Part shown: piece after piece, positions 37,131 to 47,273 of the stretch
Numbering within the stretch: the first letter of the stretch is position 1
Layout of the letters: the number at the start of each line of letters is the position of its first letter
NCBI GenBank assembly: GCA_965656185.1
Contig: CBFHJH010000001.1
Location: 62,001 to 126,000 of the forward strand
DNA: 64,000 bases
Reading direction: 5' to 3'
From: Croceimicrobium sp965656185
Lineage (GTDB): Bacteria > Bacteroidota > Bacteroidia > Flavobacteriales > Schleiferiaceae
The notes under the pieces: generated by a model
Told to the model about the DNA's origin: nothing
Database searches by the model: none
Seen by the model: only the letters and a program-made list of their open reading frames with translations
Translations under genes and position numbers: made by a program

Positions 37131-37210
37131 AATTGAGGTCTAAAATAGCAAAAAAATACAGGCCTAAAAGCCTAGGGAGTAGTGATTTATCCAACGAGGC
37201 TTGCTAATGA

Positions 37211-38386
37211 TTAAAGGATCAAATCCGCTTCTATAAAGTGCATGTCTTGCATGGAAGTACAAGCAATTAAATAAGATGACCGAGATGAACCCTTGATCTT
37301 CAGTTTTTTACGTATAGTCTCGGCGTCGTCTTTGAAGTTCCGACTAACTATATTGTAAGCCCCTTTTTTAAAGCTTTTATCATAGGCTTTTAACACATTC
37401 TTAATGTTAAAAACTCTTCCTGGAAAATTTTCTACCAATTTAGGGCTGCTGTACAGATTAGTGTTGGCCGCCAGTTTTTTCAAGCTTAATTCCTGGCCCA
37501 ACCGGTCCTGCCCACCAGCTTTTAAGATGCTGGCATTAGGAAGGTAGAGATAACCGCTCGGTTTTTCCAGACTAATTTCTGCTTTAGTCTCTGTGAAATC
37601 GAAATACTCATCACCCTCAGGCTTCAGGTTTACGGTACGGTATTTAAAAGTCGAATTACTTTCAAAGTCCCAGTAAAAGCACACTTCCTTGCATTCATTA
37701 CGGCTACTAATTACCCATACTTCGCTTAGATCAGGGAATTTTTCGAGGTATGCTTGGATGCTTATCATTGGGCTGAGTTTTACCAATAATCTTTTACAAA
37801 GTCCCCGTAATTTATCGAGCATGGCCAATAAATTAGGCTCATAGTCTTCGAGCTCCACCACCTGCTTTTCGCTCGCATTTCGTCTCGAAGGGTCTAGGTA
37901 TAGGAAGTCTCGTTTTAGGCTCTTTTCCAAGAACTCTTCGGCTTTCGCCGTATGGAACTTCACCTGGCTTAATCCTAAAACCTGGTAATTATAAGCCGCT
38001 AGTTCACTTAGTTCCTGGTTGGGCTCAATGTGATCTGCACTGGCAAAATTTGGAGCAAAAAATGAACAGTCAATTCCCATTCCTGCGCTCAGGTCGGCCA
38101 TGCTATTACCCTTTCCGATCCATTTGGCTTTTAGCGCAGCAGTTTCTTCGCTACTAGTTTGGGCAAGGTTTAAGCTTGGCGCTAGAATTAGACCAGAGTT
38201 CTTGTAATAGCTGGGTAGTTTTTTACGTACCCGCTGGCGTTGGGCAACCTGCTCGGCTAACAAGCGTTTTTCAGGGTCCTTGCCATACCTTAAAATGAGA
38301 CTAGTCGGATCATCCTGGAGATGCTCACTTATAAAATCACGATGCTCTTTTTCGCTTAGAATCTCTCTAAGTTTTGCGCTCTTCAT
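37211..38386 (-). CDS. THUMP-like class I SAM-dependent methyltransferase
   Basis: 391 residues. The N-terminal helical region precedes the SAM-binding DLSAGMGIDCSFFA and the DFLYLDPSRRNASEKQV active-site loop. A C-terminal THUMP-like domain ends with FKDDAETIRKKLKIKGSS. Similar proteins in Bacteroidota are nucleic-acid methyltransferase-like; the substrate is unknown. ATG at 38386 (MKSAKLREIL) overlaps the AI-2E gene by 20 nt; a TTG at 38416 would overlap by 50 nt. Confidence 0.85.
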   Translation of the reverse strand: MKSAKLREILSEKEHRDFISEHLQDDPTSLILRYGKDPEKRLLAEQVAQRQRVRKKLPSYYKNSGLILAPSLNLAQTSSEETAALKAKWIGKGNSMADLSAGMGIDCSFFAPNFASADHIEPNQELSELAAYNYQVLGLSQVKFHTAKAEEFLEKSLKRDFLYLDPSRRNASEKQVVELEDYEPNLLAMLDKLRGLCKRLLVKLSPMISIQAYLEKFPDLSEVWVISSRNECKEVCFYWDFESNSTFKYRTVNLKPEGDEYFDFTETKAEISLEKPSGYLYLPNASILKAGGQDRLGQELSLKKLAANTNLYSSPKLVENFPGRVFNIKNVLKAYDKSFKKGAYNIVSRNFKDDAETIRKKLKIKGSSRSSYLIACTSMQDMHFIEADLIL

Positions 38387-39491
38387 CTTCGCTACTTTGA
38401 GTAAGCCATCGTACAAACTTCAAATGGGGAAAGAATTCAGCAGCAAGTAAACGAATTACACTGTAAACCGGCACTGCCACGATCATTCCAGCAATACCCG
38501 CCAAGGAGGCCGCAAAGGAAATTATTAAGAATATTTCCAAGGGATGTGCGCGAATTGAGGTCGAAAAGATCAAGGGTTGGGTTACAAAATTGTCGAGTAG
38601 TTGCACCGCCCCAAAAATGATGAAGATGAGTAGGAAGGCCGAGCCCAGTTCCATATTAGGAATGCTTAAAGCCTGGGCCATGCCAATGATCAAGCCAAAA
38701 CTTGCCCCAATAATAGGACCGAGGTAAGGTATAACGTTGATCAAACCGGCAAAAAAGCCAATAACGATGGTATTGTGAAAGCCCGCTAATTTCAAGCCCA
38801 CCGAAACTAGGGTGGTAATGATGGTAATCTGGATCAGTAAGCCAATGAAATAGCGAGATAAATTGTTTCGCAAACGTGGTGATACATGATTCACTCTTTC
38901 TTCATATTGATCGGGAATCAGGGTCATAATAATATTGCGGAAGAGGTATTTTTCCCGCATAAAAAAGAAGGTGATGAAGATGATACTGAAGATGGCGAAG
39001 GCGAGATTGCCTAAACTGCCGATCAAACCAGTAAAGGTGTCGGTAATGTTATCTATATTGAATACATCGGTAAGCCCTGGCCGCATGGCACTTTGTGATT
39101 CTCTATTTTGAAATTCGGGACTGTTTATGCCTAAAAAGGCTTGAACCTGTTCCCATTCATCTTTGATCTCGGCAAATAGCGAATCAATATTGATTTCTGC
39201 CATCGCGCTAAGCTCGGTCATTAAAGCGGGCACGAAAATGGCAAATAATCCGGCCACCAATCCGGCCATCATAAGCAAGGTCAGGGCCGCGGCAATGCTG
39301 CGATTCAAATTTAATTTTTCCCATCGTCCTCCGTTCAAGGTATCAACGATTGGTTTCCCCATTAAGGAGATTACCGCCGAAACCAGAACATAGATCAAGG
39401 TGTATCGAACGATCCAAATGGTATAGGCTAACCAGGCGATTAGGACTACATAAAGCAGGCTAACAAGGATCTGGCGGGTTATCGAATTCAT
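38367..39491 (-). CDS. AI-2E family transporter
   Basis: 374 residues with about eight membrane helices, an N-terminal start MNSITRQILVSLLYVV, the FAGLINVIPYLGPIIGASFG motif and the C-terminal ADQL-like helix region LRLLAAEF. The family (PF01594) includes autoinducer-2 exporters and sodium/proton antiporters. The substrate is not known. It overlaps the DUF4159 gene by 4 nt and the following methyltransferase gene by 20 nt. Confidence 0.88.
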   Translation of the reverse strand: MNSITRQILVSLLYVVLIAWLAYTIWIVRYTLIYVLVSAVISLMGKPIVDTLNGGRWEKLNLNRSIAAALTLLMMAGLVAGLFAIFVPALMTELSAMAEINIDSLFAEIKDEWEQVQAFLGINSPEFQNRESQSAMRPGLTDVFNIDNITDTFTGLIGSLGNLAFAIFSIIFITFFFMREKYLFRNIIMTLIPDQYEERVNHVSPRLRNNLSRYFIGLLIQITIITTLVSVGLKLAGFHNTIVIGFFAGLINVIPYLGPIIGASFGLIIGMAQALSIPNMELGSAFLLIFIIFGAVQLLDNFVTQPLIFSTSIRAHPLEIFLIISFAASLAGIAGMIVAVPVYSVIRLLAAEFFPHLKFVRWLTQSSEDEERKT

Positions 39492-40144
39492 AGGGCGCGA
39501 TTAAAGGCGTAGTGAATGATATTTGCTCCCATACGCAAGGCTTTCAGGCGAACTTGCTCAGGGTCTTTATGTACCTCAGGATCTTCCCAGCCATCGCCAA
39601 GATCGGCCTCGTGGGTATAAAGTAACACTATTCTACCATCAATGCGAATCACCCAGGCTTCAGGAGCTTCGCCGTCATGTTCATGAATTTTAGGCAGCCC
39701 TTTTTCAAAGGGATATGGCTCCTTAAAAAGTAAGTGATCGGAATTGAGTAACTCTAAGGGACGATCGGGAAAAAGTTTTTCGATTTCCCGCCTTATGTAA
39801 GGATCCATCCCATAATTGTCGTCGATGTGTAAAAAGCCACCTGCCTCTAAATAGGTGCGTAGCTTAGTGAGCTCCTCATTATTGAAAAGAACATTGCCGT
39901 GACCGGTGAGATGTAAAAAAGGGTAATTAAAGATCTGACTGCTCGTGAGGTCTAAGGTTACATATTCTTCCTCCAGTTGGGTGTTTAACTCGGCATTGCA
40001 AAAAGCACTTAGGTTTTTTAGGGCACTGGGATTTGCATACCAATCGCCTCCGCCTTGATACTTGATTAAGGCTAATTGCTCACTTTGTGCAAAAAGCCCA
40101 AGGACTAATAAACTAAAGGTTACAGCTAAGTAATTCTTGTGCAT
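39488..40144 (-). CDS. DUF4159 domain protein, secreted
   Basis: 218 residues with a signal peptide ending LGLFAQS. The DUF4159 body has LIKYQGGGDWYANPSALKNL, YPFLHLTGHGNVLF, GGFLHIDDNYGMDPYIRREI and DGEAPEAWVIRIDGRIVLLYTHEAD. It has a flavodoxin-like/GATase-like fold by family, function unknown. Its ATG is only 4 nt after a TACCTTTG box. It begins a downstream sub-operon with the AI-2E transporter. Confidence 0.85.
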   Translation of the reverse strand: MHKNYLAVTFSLLVLGLFAQSEQLALIKYQGGGDWYANPSALKNLSAFCNAELNTQLEEEYVTLDLTSSQIFNYPFLHLTGHGNVLFNNEELTKLRTYLEAGGFLHIDDNYGMDPYIRREIEKLFPDRPLELLNSDHLLFKEPYPFEKGLPKIHEHDGEAPEAWVIRIDGRIVLLYTHEADLGDGWEDPEVHKDPEQVRLKALRMGANIIHYAFNRAL

Positions 40145-40148
40145 TTCA

Positions 40149-40156
40149 CAAAGGTA
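40149..40156 (-). promoter_or_regulatory. -7 promoter box directly before the DUF4159 start
   Basis: TACCTTTG on the minus strand; four bases separate it from the ATG at 40144. Transcription would start at or next to the start codon. Confidence 0.55.
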
Positions 40157-40162
40157 GGATTT

Positions 40163-40867
40163 CTATTGGCTTGCTTGATGGTAGTTTACAAGACTCGCCA
40201 GGTGAATGGCCGCAGTTTCGGTGCGCAATACTTCAACCCCTAAACTGAGCAACTTGAAATTAGCATTTTGGGCGATTTCGATTTCACGCGCGCTAAAATC
40301 TCCCTCAGGACCGATCATAACTAAAAGTTCTTGGTTGAAATCGATCTCATTTTGAGAAACGAAATCAAAGCGTTCATCCAAAGCCGCCAGGTATTTTGGG
40401 CCAGGAAAACTGCACTGTTCGATGAAGTCTTTAAAACTCAAAGCTTCTGCCAATTCGGGAAGATAGCCTTTGTGACTCTGCTTGAAGGCCGCTTCGATGA
40501 TTCGTTTACCGCGCTCCCGTTTATAGACCTTTCTTTCACTATGATCGCAGATTATTGGCCAAATCTTGGTCAGGCCCAATTCGGTGGCCTTCTCTAGGAT
40601 CAGCTCAAAACGATCATTGCTTTTTGTGGGCGCAACCGCCAGATGAAGCCAAGGCTTCTTTTGCTCCCGGGCTAGATTCTTGATCTTAAAACTAAGTCCC
40701 TGCTTAATCTCTAGTTCCACTATGGCCCTATAAACTTTGCCCTCTCCGTAACTTACAGAAATGGGGTCTCCAGCTTTTAGGCGCAATACTCGAAGAGCAT
40801 GGTGACTGTCTTCCTTGCTAAGAATACCGGCTTTTTCGTTTCCTTCTATGGCTAGGAAATGATTCAT
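40163..40867 (-). CDS. rsmE: 16S rRNA (uracil1498-N3)-methyltransferase
   Basis: 234 residues, SPOUT fold. HHALRVLRLKAGD is the N-terminal PUA-like part, KATELGLTKIWPIICDHSE the core, and the trefoil-knot motifs are VMIGPEGDFSAREIE and LSLGVEVLRTETAAIHLASL. It methylates U1498 in 16S rRNA. The ATG at 40867 is immediately before the tsaD stop (no gap), so it is co-transcribed with tsaD. Confidence 0.94.
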   Translation of the reverse strand: MNHFLAIEGNEKAGILSKEDSHHALRVLRLKAGDPISVSYGEGKVYRAIVELEIKQGLSFKIKNLAREQKKPWLHLAVAPTKSNDRFELILEKATELGLTKIWPIICDHSERKVYKRERGKRIIEAAFKQSHKGYLPELAEALSFKDFIEQCSFPGPKYLAALDERFDFVSQNEIDFNQELLVMIGPEGDFSAREIEIAQNANFKLLSLGVEVLRTETAAIHLASLVNYHQASQ

Positions 40868-41887
40868 CTACAAGCTTAAAGGTTTACGGGCTTTAGCAAC
40901 TACGTCTAGGCCACTGAAGTCCTTTTCCAAATATTTAAAGTATCCACTTATTGCGATCATTGCGCCATTATCAGTGGTGAATTCAAATTCCGGGATGTAA
41001 GTTTCCCAGCCTAGCGAGTTCTCTCGATCTTTTAAGGCCTGCCTCAATCCAGAGTTTGCCGAAACTCCGCCGGCAATCGCAATGCGATTTATATTGGTAT
41101 CAGCGGCCGCTTTCTCCAACTTATCCATGAGAATACCCACGATGGTAGACTGAATACTCGCGCAGAGGTCATTCAAGTTTTCGTCCACAAAATTGGGCTC
41201 TTCTCGCACTGCTTTTTGCAGAAAATATAAAATGCTGGTTTTTAAACCGCTGAAACTGAATTTGTAATCCTCCATTTTGGGTTTGGCAAAGGAGAATTTT
41301 TTTGGGTCACCCAGCTTGGCTTTTTGATCGATTATTGGACCGGCTGGATAGGGAAGTCCCATGATCTTTCCGGCTTTATCAAAAGCTTCTCCGGCCGCAT
41401 CGTCAATAGTTTCCCCTAATAAGGTCATTTCCTGGGGGCTATCTACCTTTATGATCTGGGTATGTCCGCCGCTAACCGTAAGGCAAAGAAATGGAAAGGA
41501 AGGGTTTTCTTGTCCCTCACTTTCTATCAGGTGAGCCAAAATATGAGCTCGCATGTGGTTTACTTCTATCAGAGGTAGATCGAGCGCCAAGCTCAGGCTT
41601 TTAGCGAAAGAGGTACCTACTAATAGCGAGCCGAGCAAGCCTGGGCCTGAGGTAAAGGCTATCGCTTGCAGATCTTTTAGTTCCAGATCGGCTTCATGCA
41701 GGCACCTTTCTAGGCTAGGAATAATGTTCTGCTGGTGAGCTCTAGAAGCTAATTCGGGTACAACTCCACCATATTCCGCATGTATTTCTTGGTTAGCGGT
41801 TACATTTGCAAGAATTTTACGATTTTGGGTGATGGCAATGGATGTATCATCACAGCTGCTTTCAATGCCCAGAATATTAATCTTCAT
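40868..41887 (-). CDS. tsaD: tRNA N6-threonylcarbamoyladenosine synthase subunit TsaD
   Basis: 339 residues. It transfers the threonylcarbamoyl group to A37 of ANN-decoding tRNAs. ILGIESSCDDTSIA is the N-terminal ASKHA phosphate motif, NHMRAHILAH carries the metal-binding His pair, LTVSGGHTQII follows, and AIAGGVSANSGLRQAL and TDNGAMIAISGY complete the site. ATG at 41887 is 4 nt past a TACCTTTG box and gives the standard N-terminus (MKINILGIESSC). A longer start at 41902 lies upstream of the box and is rejected. Confidence 0.96.
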   Translation of the reverse strand: MKINILGIESSCDDTSIAITQNRKILANVTANQEIHAEYGGVVPELASRAHQQNIIPSLERCLHEADLELKDLQAIAFTSGPGLLGSLLVGTSFAKSLSLALDLPLIEVNHMRAHILAHLIESEGQENPSFPFLCLTVSGGHTQIIKVDSPQEMTLLGETIDDAAGEAFDKAGKIMGLPYPAGPIIDQKAKLGDPKKFSFAKPKMEDYKFSFSGLKTSILYFLQKAVREEPNFVDENLNDLCASIQSTIVGILMDKLEKAAADTNINRIAIAGGVSANSGLRQALKDRENSLGWETYIPEFEFTTDNGAMIAISGYFKYLEKDFSGLDVVAKARKPLSL

Positions 41888-41891
41888 AAGG

Positions 41892-41899
41892 CAAAGGTA
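41892..41899 (-). promoter_or_regulatory. -7 promoter box directly before the tsaD start
   Basis: TACCTTTG on the minus strand with four bases (CCTT) before the ATG at 41887, predicting a leaderless or near-leaderless mRNA. Confidence 0.55.
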
Positions 41900-41937
41900 C
41901 AATCAGACGCGCGATTAAAATACTATCGAGGATCATC

Positions 41938-44900
41938 TTGATCTTTCTGGGCCTTTTGCTAGGCCTGGCCTTGACCTTTAGCATTCCGTCGGTACAGAAT
42001 TATGCGGCGCAGCAAGCGGTTAAACTAGTTAAGGAGGAAACAGGCTTAGATCTACAGATGCGCACCTTTAGATTTCAATTCCCTAATCGAATCCACTTGG
42101 AAGGCGCTTTCTTACCCGATTATCATGGCGATACGCTGTTTTATGTAGGCAGTTTGGATGCCGACTTTCAAGCCTATGGGTCCTTTAGCGAAAGCTTCCG
42201 ATTTTATCGGGTAAATGGGGATAGCCTTTTCTGTTATATGACCACCTACGAGGATGGCAATAGCATGAGCGAATTCGTGAAAACCTTTGATACTGGAAAG
42301 CCTGCAGACCCAAATGCACTCTTTAACCTGAGGATCGAAGCCTTGAACATTGAGAATAGCCGTTATTATTTGCGTGACAGAACGGCTCCTGAATCTCTGG
42401 CTTTTTATTGGCAAGATGTTAAGGGTAGTCTAAAGGATTTCTTTGTCTCAGGCAAGGAAGTTGGGGGAGAGGTGGAGGCCTTGGTTTTTCAAGATCCTCA
42501 GGGTTTCGCGGTTAATGATCTGCGGGCTTCGGTGCTCTATGGCGATCATGGTATTCGGGTGAGGGAAATGGGTCTAACTACCTCGCGAGGCTTTGTTAAT
42601 GGGGATGTGGCATTGCTTTACGATGAGCCGTCCGATTTTTCCTCCTTCCTAGACTCCGTGCGCATGCGGGGCGATATTTTCAGTTCATCGGTTGCGGCCG
42701 AAGACATTCAATATTTTGGTCCACAGTATCCCAATTTTCCCGCCGCTCGTCTGAACGGGCATTTTGATGGCACTGTTAATGACCTAAGCCTAAGTGAGTT
42801 CGAAGTAAGTGCTTTAAATCGCTTAAACTTAAGCGGCGAACTACATATTAGTGAGCCTACTTCTGCTGCAAGCCTAGGATTAAATACCAAGGATCTGAGT
42901 ATTGAGGCTTCTGGTTCGGAAATCCGTACTATTATAAAAATGTTTTCTGAAAGTGAATTGCCGGAGTTTATTGAAGATCAAGAGATTTATCGTTGGAGTG
43001 GTTCTTATCAGGGTGGATTATATGCGTTTAATACCAACAGTAGCCTTCGTTCTGATCTTATCAGTGCCAATCTGGATTTAGAGATGCAAGATCTCGCCAA
43101 TTTAGATCGGGTAAATTACGTCGGAGATGTCGCCATCTTATCGGCCTCCATGGATAGACTCTTGGGGCAAAGAGATTTAGGTAATTTAAAGGCACGCTTC
43201 AATCTTAATGGCCAAGGTTTAGACCCGGCCGAGATGCACGGCAAGATCAAAGGTGATATCGCTGACTTGGCTTTTAAGGGTTATTCTTATCAGAACATAA
43301 ATATCAACGGGGCGATCAAAGATGGTCGTTTCGATGGGAACTTGGCGGCAAGGGACCCTAATATGAGTTTCGATTTTAATGGTCGGGCCAGTTTTATTGC
43401 CGACACTTCCGAGTTTGATTTTCGACTTAAAGTCGATTCGGCCAATCTATTTGCCGTGAACCTGGTGCAGGATAGTGCTGCTCAATATCAGGGCTTTATC
43501 GATATCGATTTTAGAGCACTCAATTACGACGATTGGGAAGGGCAGATCGCCTTGCGGGAATCACAATACCGCAATTCTCGTCGCTATCATTATATACAGG
43601 ATGTTGAAATCTTGTCGATGAACACCGATATAGGGAAGCAGCTTTTGATATCCTCAGATATCATGGAAGGTCGACTTTATGGCAATTACAGTCTAGACGG
43701 ATTGACTCAGGTATTCTCCAATACCTTACGAAAGTTTAGTGCACCAGGGCGTTACCGCAGTAGAGATAGCCTAAACTTGAATTTCAATTACGATCTAGAG
43801 TTTAAGAATACCACTTTACTATCGCAGTTACTGGTACCGAAACTTTTGGTAGAGCCAGGTACGAAACTAGAAGGTTCCTATGCCTTTCAAGATGATCGCT
43901 TCAAAATGAAGCTGAACTCGCTTGCAATACGATACGATGAACACTTGTTTACGGGTATCGACCTTGACTTTATAAGCTCTTATGATTTAAATAAGCTCAA
44001 TTTTTTCATTGACAAATACCGTTATCGCGGTGAGGAGATCAGGGTAGATAGCCTAAGTTTAAAAAATAACTTGGTTAGTGATAGCCTCAATTACGAGCTT
44101 TCCTTGATTATGCGGGATAGCATCGATAGCCAGGCCGATTTCAAGGGTAAGACGGTCTTAACCGATACGAACGCATTCTTGGTGAGCTTTGATTCGGGTG
44201 CTTTCAATCTTGGGGTAAAGAACTTTGCCATCGATCCGCAAAGCCTTCTGCGAGTGGATTCCAATGGCTTATCATTTGATTGGTTTCGCCTTTATGGCGA
44301 GGAGTTAGAGGCAGAGTTTAGCGGTTATGTGAGTAACGATCCCAATAAGATCCTAAGGGCCGATATCAAGGACCTTAACCTCGATTTACTCAATTATTTC
44401 CTAGCCAACGAAAAGTCGATTGCCAAAGGTTACCTAGATGCCAGTATAGTAGCTACAGAGCTGTCGGGCGAAGCAAAATTCCTTGGCGATATAAGCATCG
44501 ACACTCTAAAATTTAACGAGGTTAATCTAGGAAGTCTATTGCTGGAGACAGATTTTGATTATACCAAAGAGACCATGTATTTAAAAGGTGCTCTTAGTAG
44601 TGGCAGCCTAAAGACCTTAGAGATCAATGGTTTTTACCAAACTTTCGCACAGGGTACTGTAGACCTTGAGTTTGACTTTAATCGCTTCCGATTAGCGGCT
44701 TTAGATCCCTTCGCCAGTCCGATTGCCGAGAATATTAGAGGTTTAATGAACGGTAAGTTGAGTTTAAAGGGAAATGTAAATAAGCCAGATATTGATGGCG
44801 AATTGTTCTTGCCAAAAACCGCTCTGACCGTATCATTTTTGCAGACCGATTATAACTTAGTGGATAATCCTAGGGTTTTGATCAATAATGATCGCATTGC

Positions 44901-46317
44901 TTTTCCTGACTTACAACTACGCGATACGCGCTATGGAACCAATGGTATTTTAAGAGGAGAGGTACGTCATCGTAATTTTCAAGACTTTTTTATCGACCTC
45001 TATTTTTTAGCCGACGAATTACTAGTACTAAACACTACTTCAGACTTGGGGGATGCTTATTACGGCACGGCCTATGCTACGGGTCGTATCAATATTCAAG
45101 GTCCACCTTCTAAAGTGAAAGTGGGTGCTAATGTTAGTTCGGCTAGAAAGACCAATTTCAATATTCCCATCGGAGGTGCAACCGAGGTAAAAAGCGCCGG
45201 TTACGTTAACTTCCTTCCTCCGCCTTCAGAGGAGGATTCACTATCGGTAGTGGACTATAATTTTGATCTAGACGAAGGAGTTAGTTTGGATTTTGATATC
45301 GACGTAAACTCCAATGCCCGAGTGAGCATCATTCTTAATGAAAGTACTGGGAATAAGCTTAATGCCAATGGTGATGGCTTGATCAAAATGAAATTAGAAC
45401 CCAATGAAGATTTGGAGCTTTTTGGGACCTATACCGTTAGTAAAGGAGAGTATCAGTTTAATATAGAAGGTCTTTTCCGCAAGGACTTTGTGGTGCAAGA
45501 GGGTGGCACGGTAGTTTGGAACGGTGACCCATATGCCGCACGTTTGGATCTAACCGCGGTCTACACCACAAAAGCAAACCCAGGCGTTATTACCGGCGAA
45601 TCGAATAGCGTGATTACCCCGGTTGAGGTCTATCTTTTTATCAGTGGCGTGTTAACCAATCCGGAGATAAATTTTGAAATTAAGATGCCTAGGGCCAGTT
45701 CATCTAGTCAATCAATCGTCAGCAACCGCCTAAATACAGATCAAGCCATTAATCAGCAGGTGTTTAGCCTTCTTGCCTTTAACAGCTTTACGCCACCCAG
45801 TAACTTCTTTGCTGGGGCAGGAAGCGGAATCAACCAATGGGATATTATCGCCAATCAGGCAGCGGCCTTCCTGAATCGATTTACTGGAGATTATAGGGTA
45901 AGTTTATCTTATCAACCCGCCAATGAAATTGGAGGAGATGCTACTACCAGTGGTCTGAGTAATGAGGAGCTTGAAGTGGGGCTCTCCAAGAACTTCTTAG
46001 ACGAGCGTTTGACCATTAACTCATCGGTGGAAGTACCTTTAAATGAGAACAATAACAGTATAGCTGGTGACTTTGAATTGATCTACAGTCTTACTCCGGA
46101 TGGAAGGGTTCGCGCTAAAGCATTTAATAGATCGGTAGACAATCGGTATAATCTAAATATCTCTCAGCAGCAGCTTTACCAGCAAGGAGTTGGTCTTTCG
46201 TTTAAAACCGACTTTAATACTTACCAAGAAATGTGGAAACGCATTTTAGGAAAGGCGAAAGAAGAGGACCCTCCTTTGGAAATGGATCCTTTCGTACCGG
46301 AGATCCCACTGGATTAA
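41938..46317 (+). CDS. tamB: TamB-like (DUF490) translocation and assembly module protein
   Basis: 1459 residues. An N-terminal membrane anchor (about 1-25) is followed by a long chain of beta-strand repeats (AsmA/TamB architecture). The C-terminal DUF490 region (about 1050-1459) includes FNIPIGGATEVKSAGYVNFL, LKPNED-type sheets and SQSIVSNRLNTDQAINQQVF. TamB-like proteins bridge inner and outer membranes and move lipids or assist barrel insertion. The start used is TTG at 41938, but the frame is open 48 nt further upstream with ATT at 41914 giving IKILSRIILIFLG, so the true N-terminus may lie there. A tamA-like partner was not seen. Confidence 0.9.
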   Translation: MIFLGLLLGLALTFSIPSVQNYAAQQAVKLVKEETGLDLQMRTFRFQFPNRIHLEGAFLPDYHGDTLFYVGSLDADFQAYGSFSESFRFYRVNGDSLFCYMTTYEDGNSMSEFVKTFDTGKPADPNALFNLRIEALNIENSRYYLRDRTAPESLAFYWQDVKGSLKDFFVSGKEVGGEVEALVFQDPQGFAVNDLRASVLYGDHGIRVREMGLTTSRGFVNGDVALLYDEPSDFSSFLDSVRMRGDIFSSSVAAEDIQYFGPQYPNFPAARLNGHFDGTVNDLSLSEFEVSALNRLNLSGELHISEPTSAASLGLNTKDLSIEASGSEIRTIIKMFSESELPEFIEDQEIYRWSGSYQGGLYAFNTNSSLRSDLISANLDLEMQDLANLDRVNYVGDVAILSASMDRLLGQRDLGNLKARFNLNGQGLDPAEMHGKIKGDIADLAFKGYSYQNININGAIKDGRFDGNLAARDPNMSFDFNGRASFIADTSEFDFRLKVDSANLFAVNLVQDSAAQYQGFIDIDFRALNYDDWEGQIALRESQYRNSRRYHYIQDVEILSMNTDIGKQLLISSDIMEGRLYGNYSLDGLTQVFSNTLRKFSAPGRYRSRDSLNLNFNYDLEFKNTTLLSQLLVPKLLVEPGTKLEGSYAFQDDRFKMKLNSLAIRYDEHLFTGIDLDFISSYDLNKLNFFIDKYRYRGEEIRVDSLSLKNNLVSDSLNYELSLIMRDSIDSQADFKGKTVLTDTNAFLVSFDSGAFNLGVKNFAIDPQSLLRVDSNGLSFDWFRLYGEELEAEFSGYVSNDPNKILRADIKDLNLDLLNYFLANEKSIAKGYLDASIVATELSGEAKFLGDISIDTLKFNEVNLGSLLLETDFDYTKETMYLKGALSSGSLKTLEINGFYQTFAQGTVDLEFDFNRFRLAALDPFASPIAENIRGLMNGKLSLKGNVNKPDIDGELFLPKTALTVSFLQTDYNLVDNPRVLINNDRIAFPDLQLRDTRYGTNGILRGEVRHRNFQDFFIDLYFLADELLVLNTTSDLGDAYYGTAYATGRINIQGPPSKVKVGANVSSARKTNFNIPIGGATEVKSAGYVNFLPPPSEEDSLSVVDYNFDLDEGVSLDFDIDVNSNARVSIILNESTGNKLNANGDGLIKMKLEPNEDLELFGTYTVSKGEYQFNIEGLFRKDFVVQEGGTVVWNGDPYAARLDLTAVYTTKANPGVITGESNSVITPVEVYLFISGVLTNPEINFEIKMPRASSSSQSIVSNRLNTDQAINQQVFSLLAFNSFTPPSNFFAGAGSGINQWDIIANQAAAFLNRFTGDYRVSLSYQPANEIGGDATTSGLSNEELEVGLSKNFLDERLTINSSVEVPLNENNNSIAGDFELIYSLTPDGRVRAKAFNRSVDNRYNLNISQQQLYQQGVGLSFKTDFNTYQEMWKRILGKAKEEDPPLEMDPFVPEIPLD

Positions 46318-47273
46318 TACGAACGTTCCTTTTCTGCCTTTAAGGCTAGGCGATCTCTTTCCAAGCTAAAGCGATAGCCCTCTTTAGCCTCAAAGGTCTT
46401 TTTAAATATTTGACGGCTTTCATTCACCAATTGCTCGAAACTTCGGTAGCGTGCCGAGAAATGGCCGATCAATAAATATCGCGCATCTACCAAATTGGCG
46501 ATCTCAGCCGCTTGCAGCGTAGTGCTATGGGTAGTTTGTTTGGCTCGCTCTTGATCTTTAGCCATAAAAGTAGCTTCATGGTATAATAGGTCTACGGACT
46601 TAAAATAACGATGTAAGTGCTTTATGGGAAGCGTGTCGGTGCAATAGGCATAGCTAAAAGCCTGGGGCGCTGCTTCGGTAAGGTATGAATTGGAGTAGTG
46701 CTTCCCCTCTTTACTATGCCAATCGGCACCGCCTTTTATTTTACGAATTTCAGCAACCGGAATGGAGAGTTCAGCCAAAACATCTTTTCGCATTTTCCGA
46801 GGGCGCTCTTTCTCTTCAAAGAGGAAGCCAAAGCATGGGAGGCTGTGTTTTAGAGGAAAGGAGCTTATTTTTAGGCTTTTACTTTCGTAAAAAGTAGATT
46901 TTCGCTCAGGATCTAAAGCGTGAAACTCAAGCGGGTATTGAATTTTGGCGGCACTTTGTTCTAAGAAAGTGCGGACAATAACTTCCAAATTCTCTGGACC
47001 ATAAATATGAAGGCTTTGCCTGCGGTCTAACAGCTGTAGACTAGTAAGTAAAGGAATAAGGCCGTAAAAGTGATCGCCATGCAGATGGCTTATCAAGATG
47101 TGGTTAATGCGACCGAAACCAATGCGATGCTGTCTAAGTTTCACTTGAGTGCCTTCTCCGCAATCGATTAGAAAATGTTCATCGGCGATACTTAAAAACT
47201 GTGCCGTTGGACTGCGATTACTTAAGGGAATAGCAGAATTGGCTCCAAGGATACTGAGGCTTAAGTGCTCCAT
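46314..47273 (-). CDS. rnz: ribonuclease Z
   Basis: 319 residues. A metallo-beta-lactamase-fold tRNA 3'-end endonuclease. It starts HLSLSILGANSAIPLSNRSP, the metal motif is ISHLHGDHFYGLIPLL, and later ligands are in SYAYCTDT, YHEATFM and YLLIGHFSARY. Length is normal for the short form. It overlaps the TamB-like gene by 4 nt tail-to-tail, and its ATG abuts the pyrB stop by one base, so it belongs to a pyrR-pyrB-rnz unit. Confidence 0.96.
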   Translation of the reverse strand: MEHLSLSILGANSAIPLSNRSPTAQFLSIADEHFLIDCGEGTQVKLRQHRIGFGRINHILISHLHGDHFYGLIPLLTSLQLLDRRQSLHIYGPENLEVIVRTFLEQSAAKIQYPLEFHALDPERKSTFYESKSLKISSFPLKHSLPCFGFLFEEKERPRKMRKDVLAELSIPVAEIRKIKGGADWHSKEGKHYSNSYLTEAAPQAFSYAYCTDTLPIKHLHRYFKSVDLLYHEATFMAKDQERAKQTTHSTTLQAAEIANLVDARYLLIGHFSARYRSFEQLVNESRQIFKKTFEAKEGYRFSLERDRLALKAEKERSY

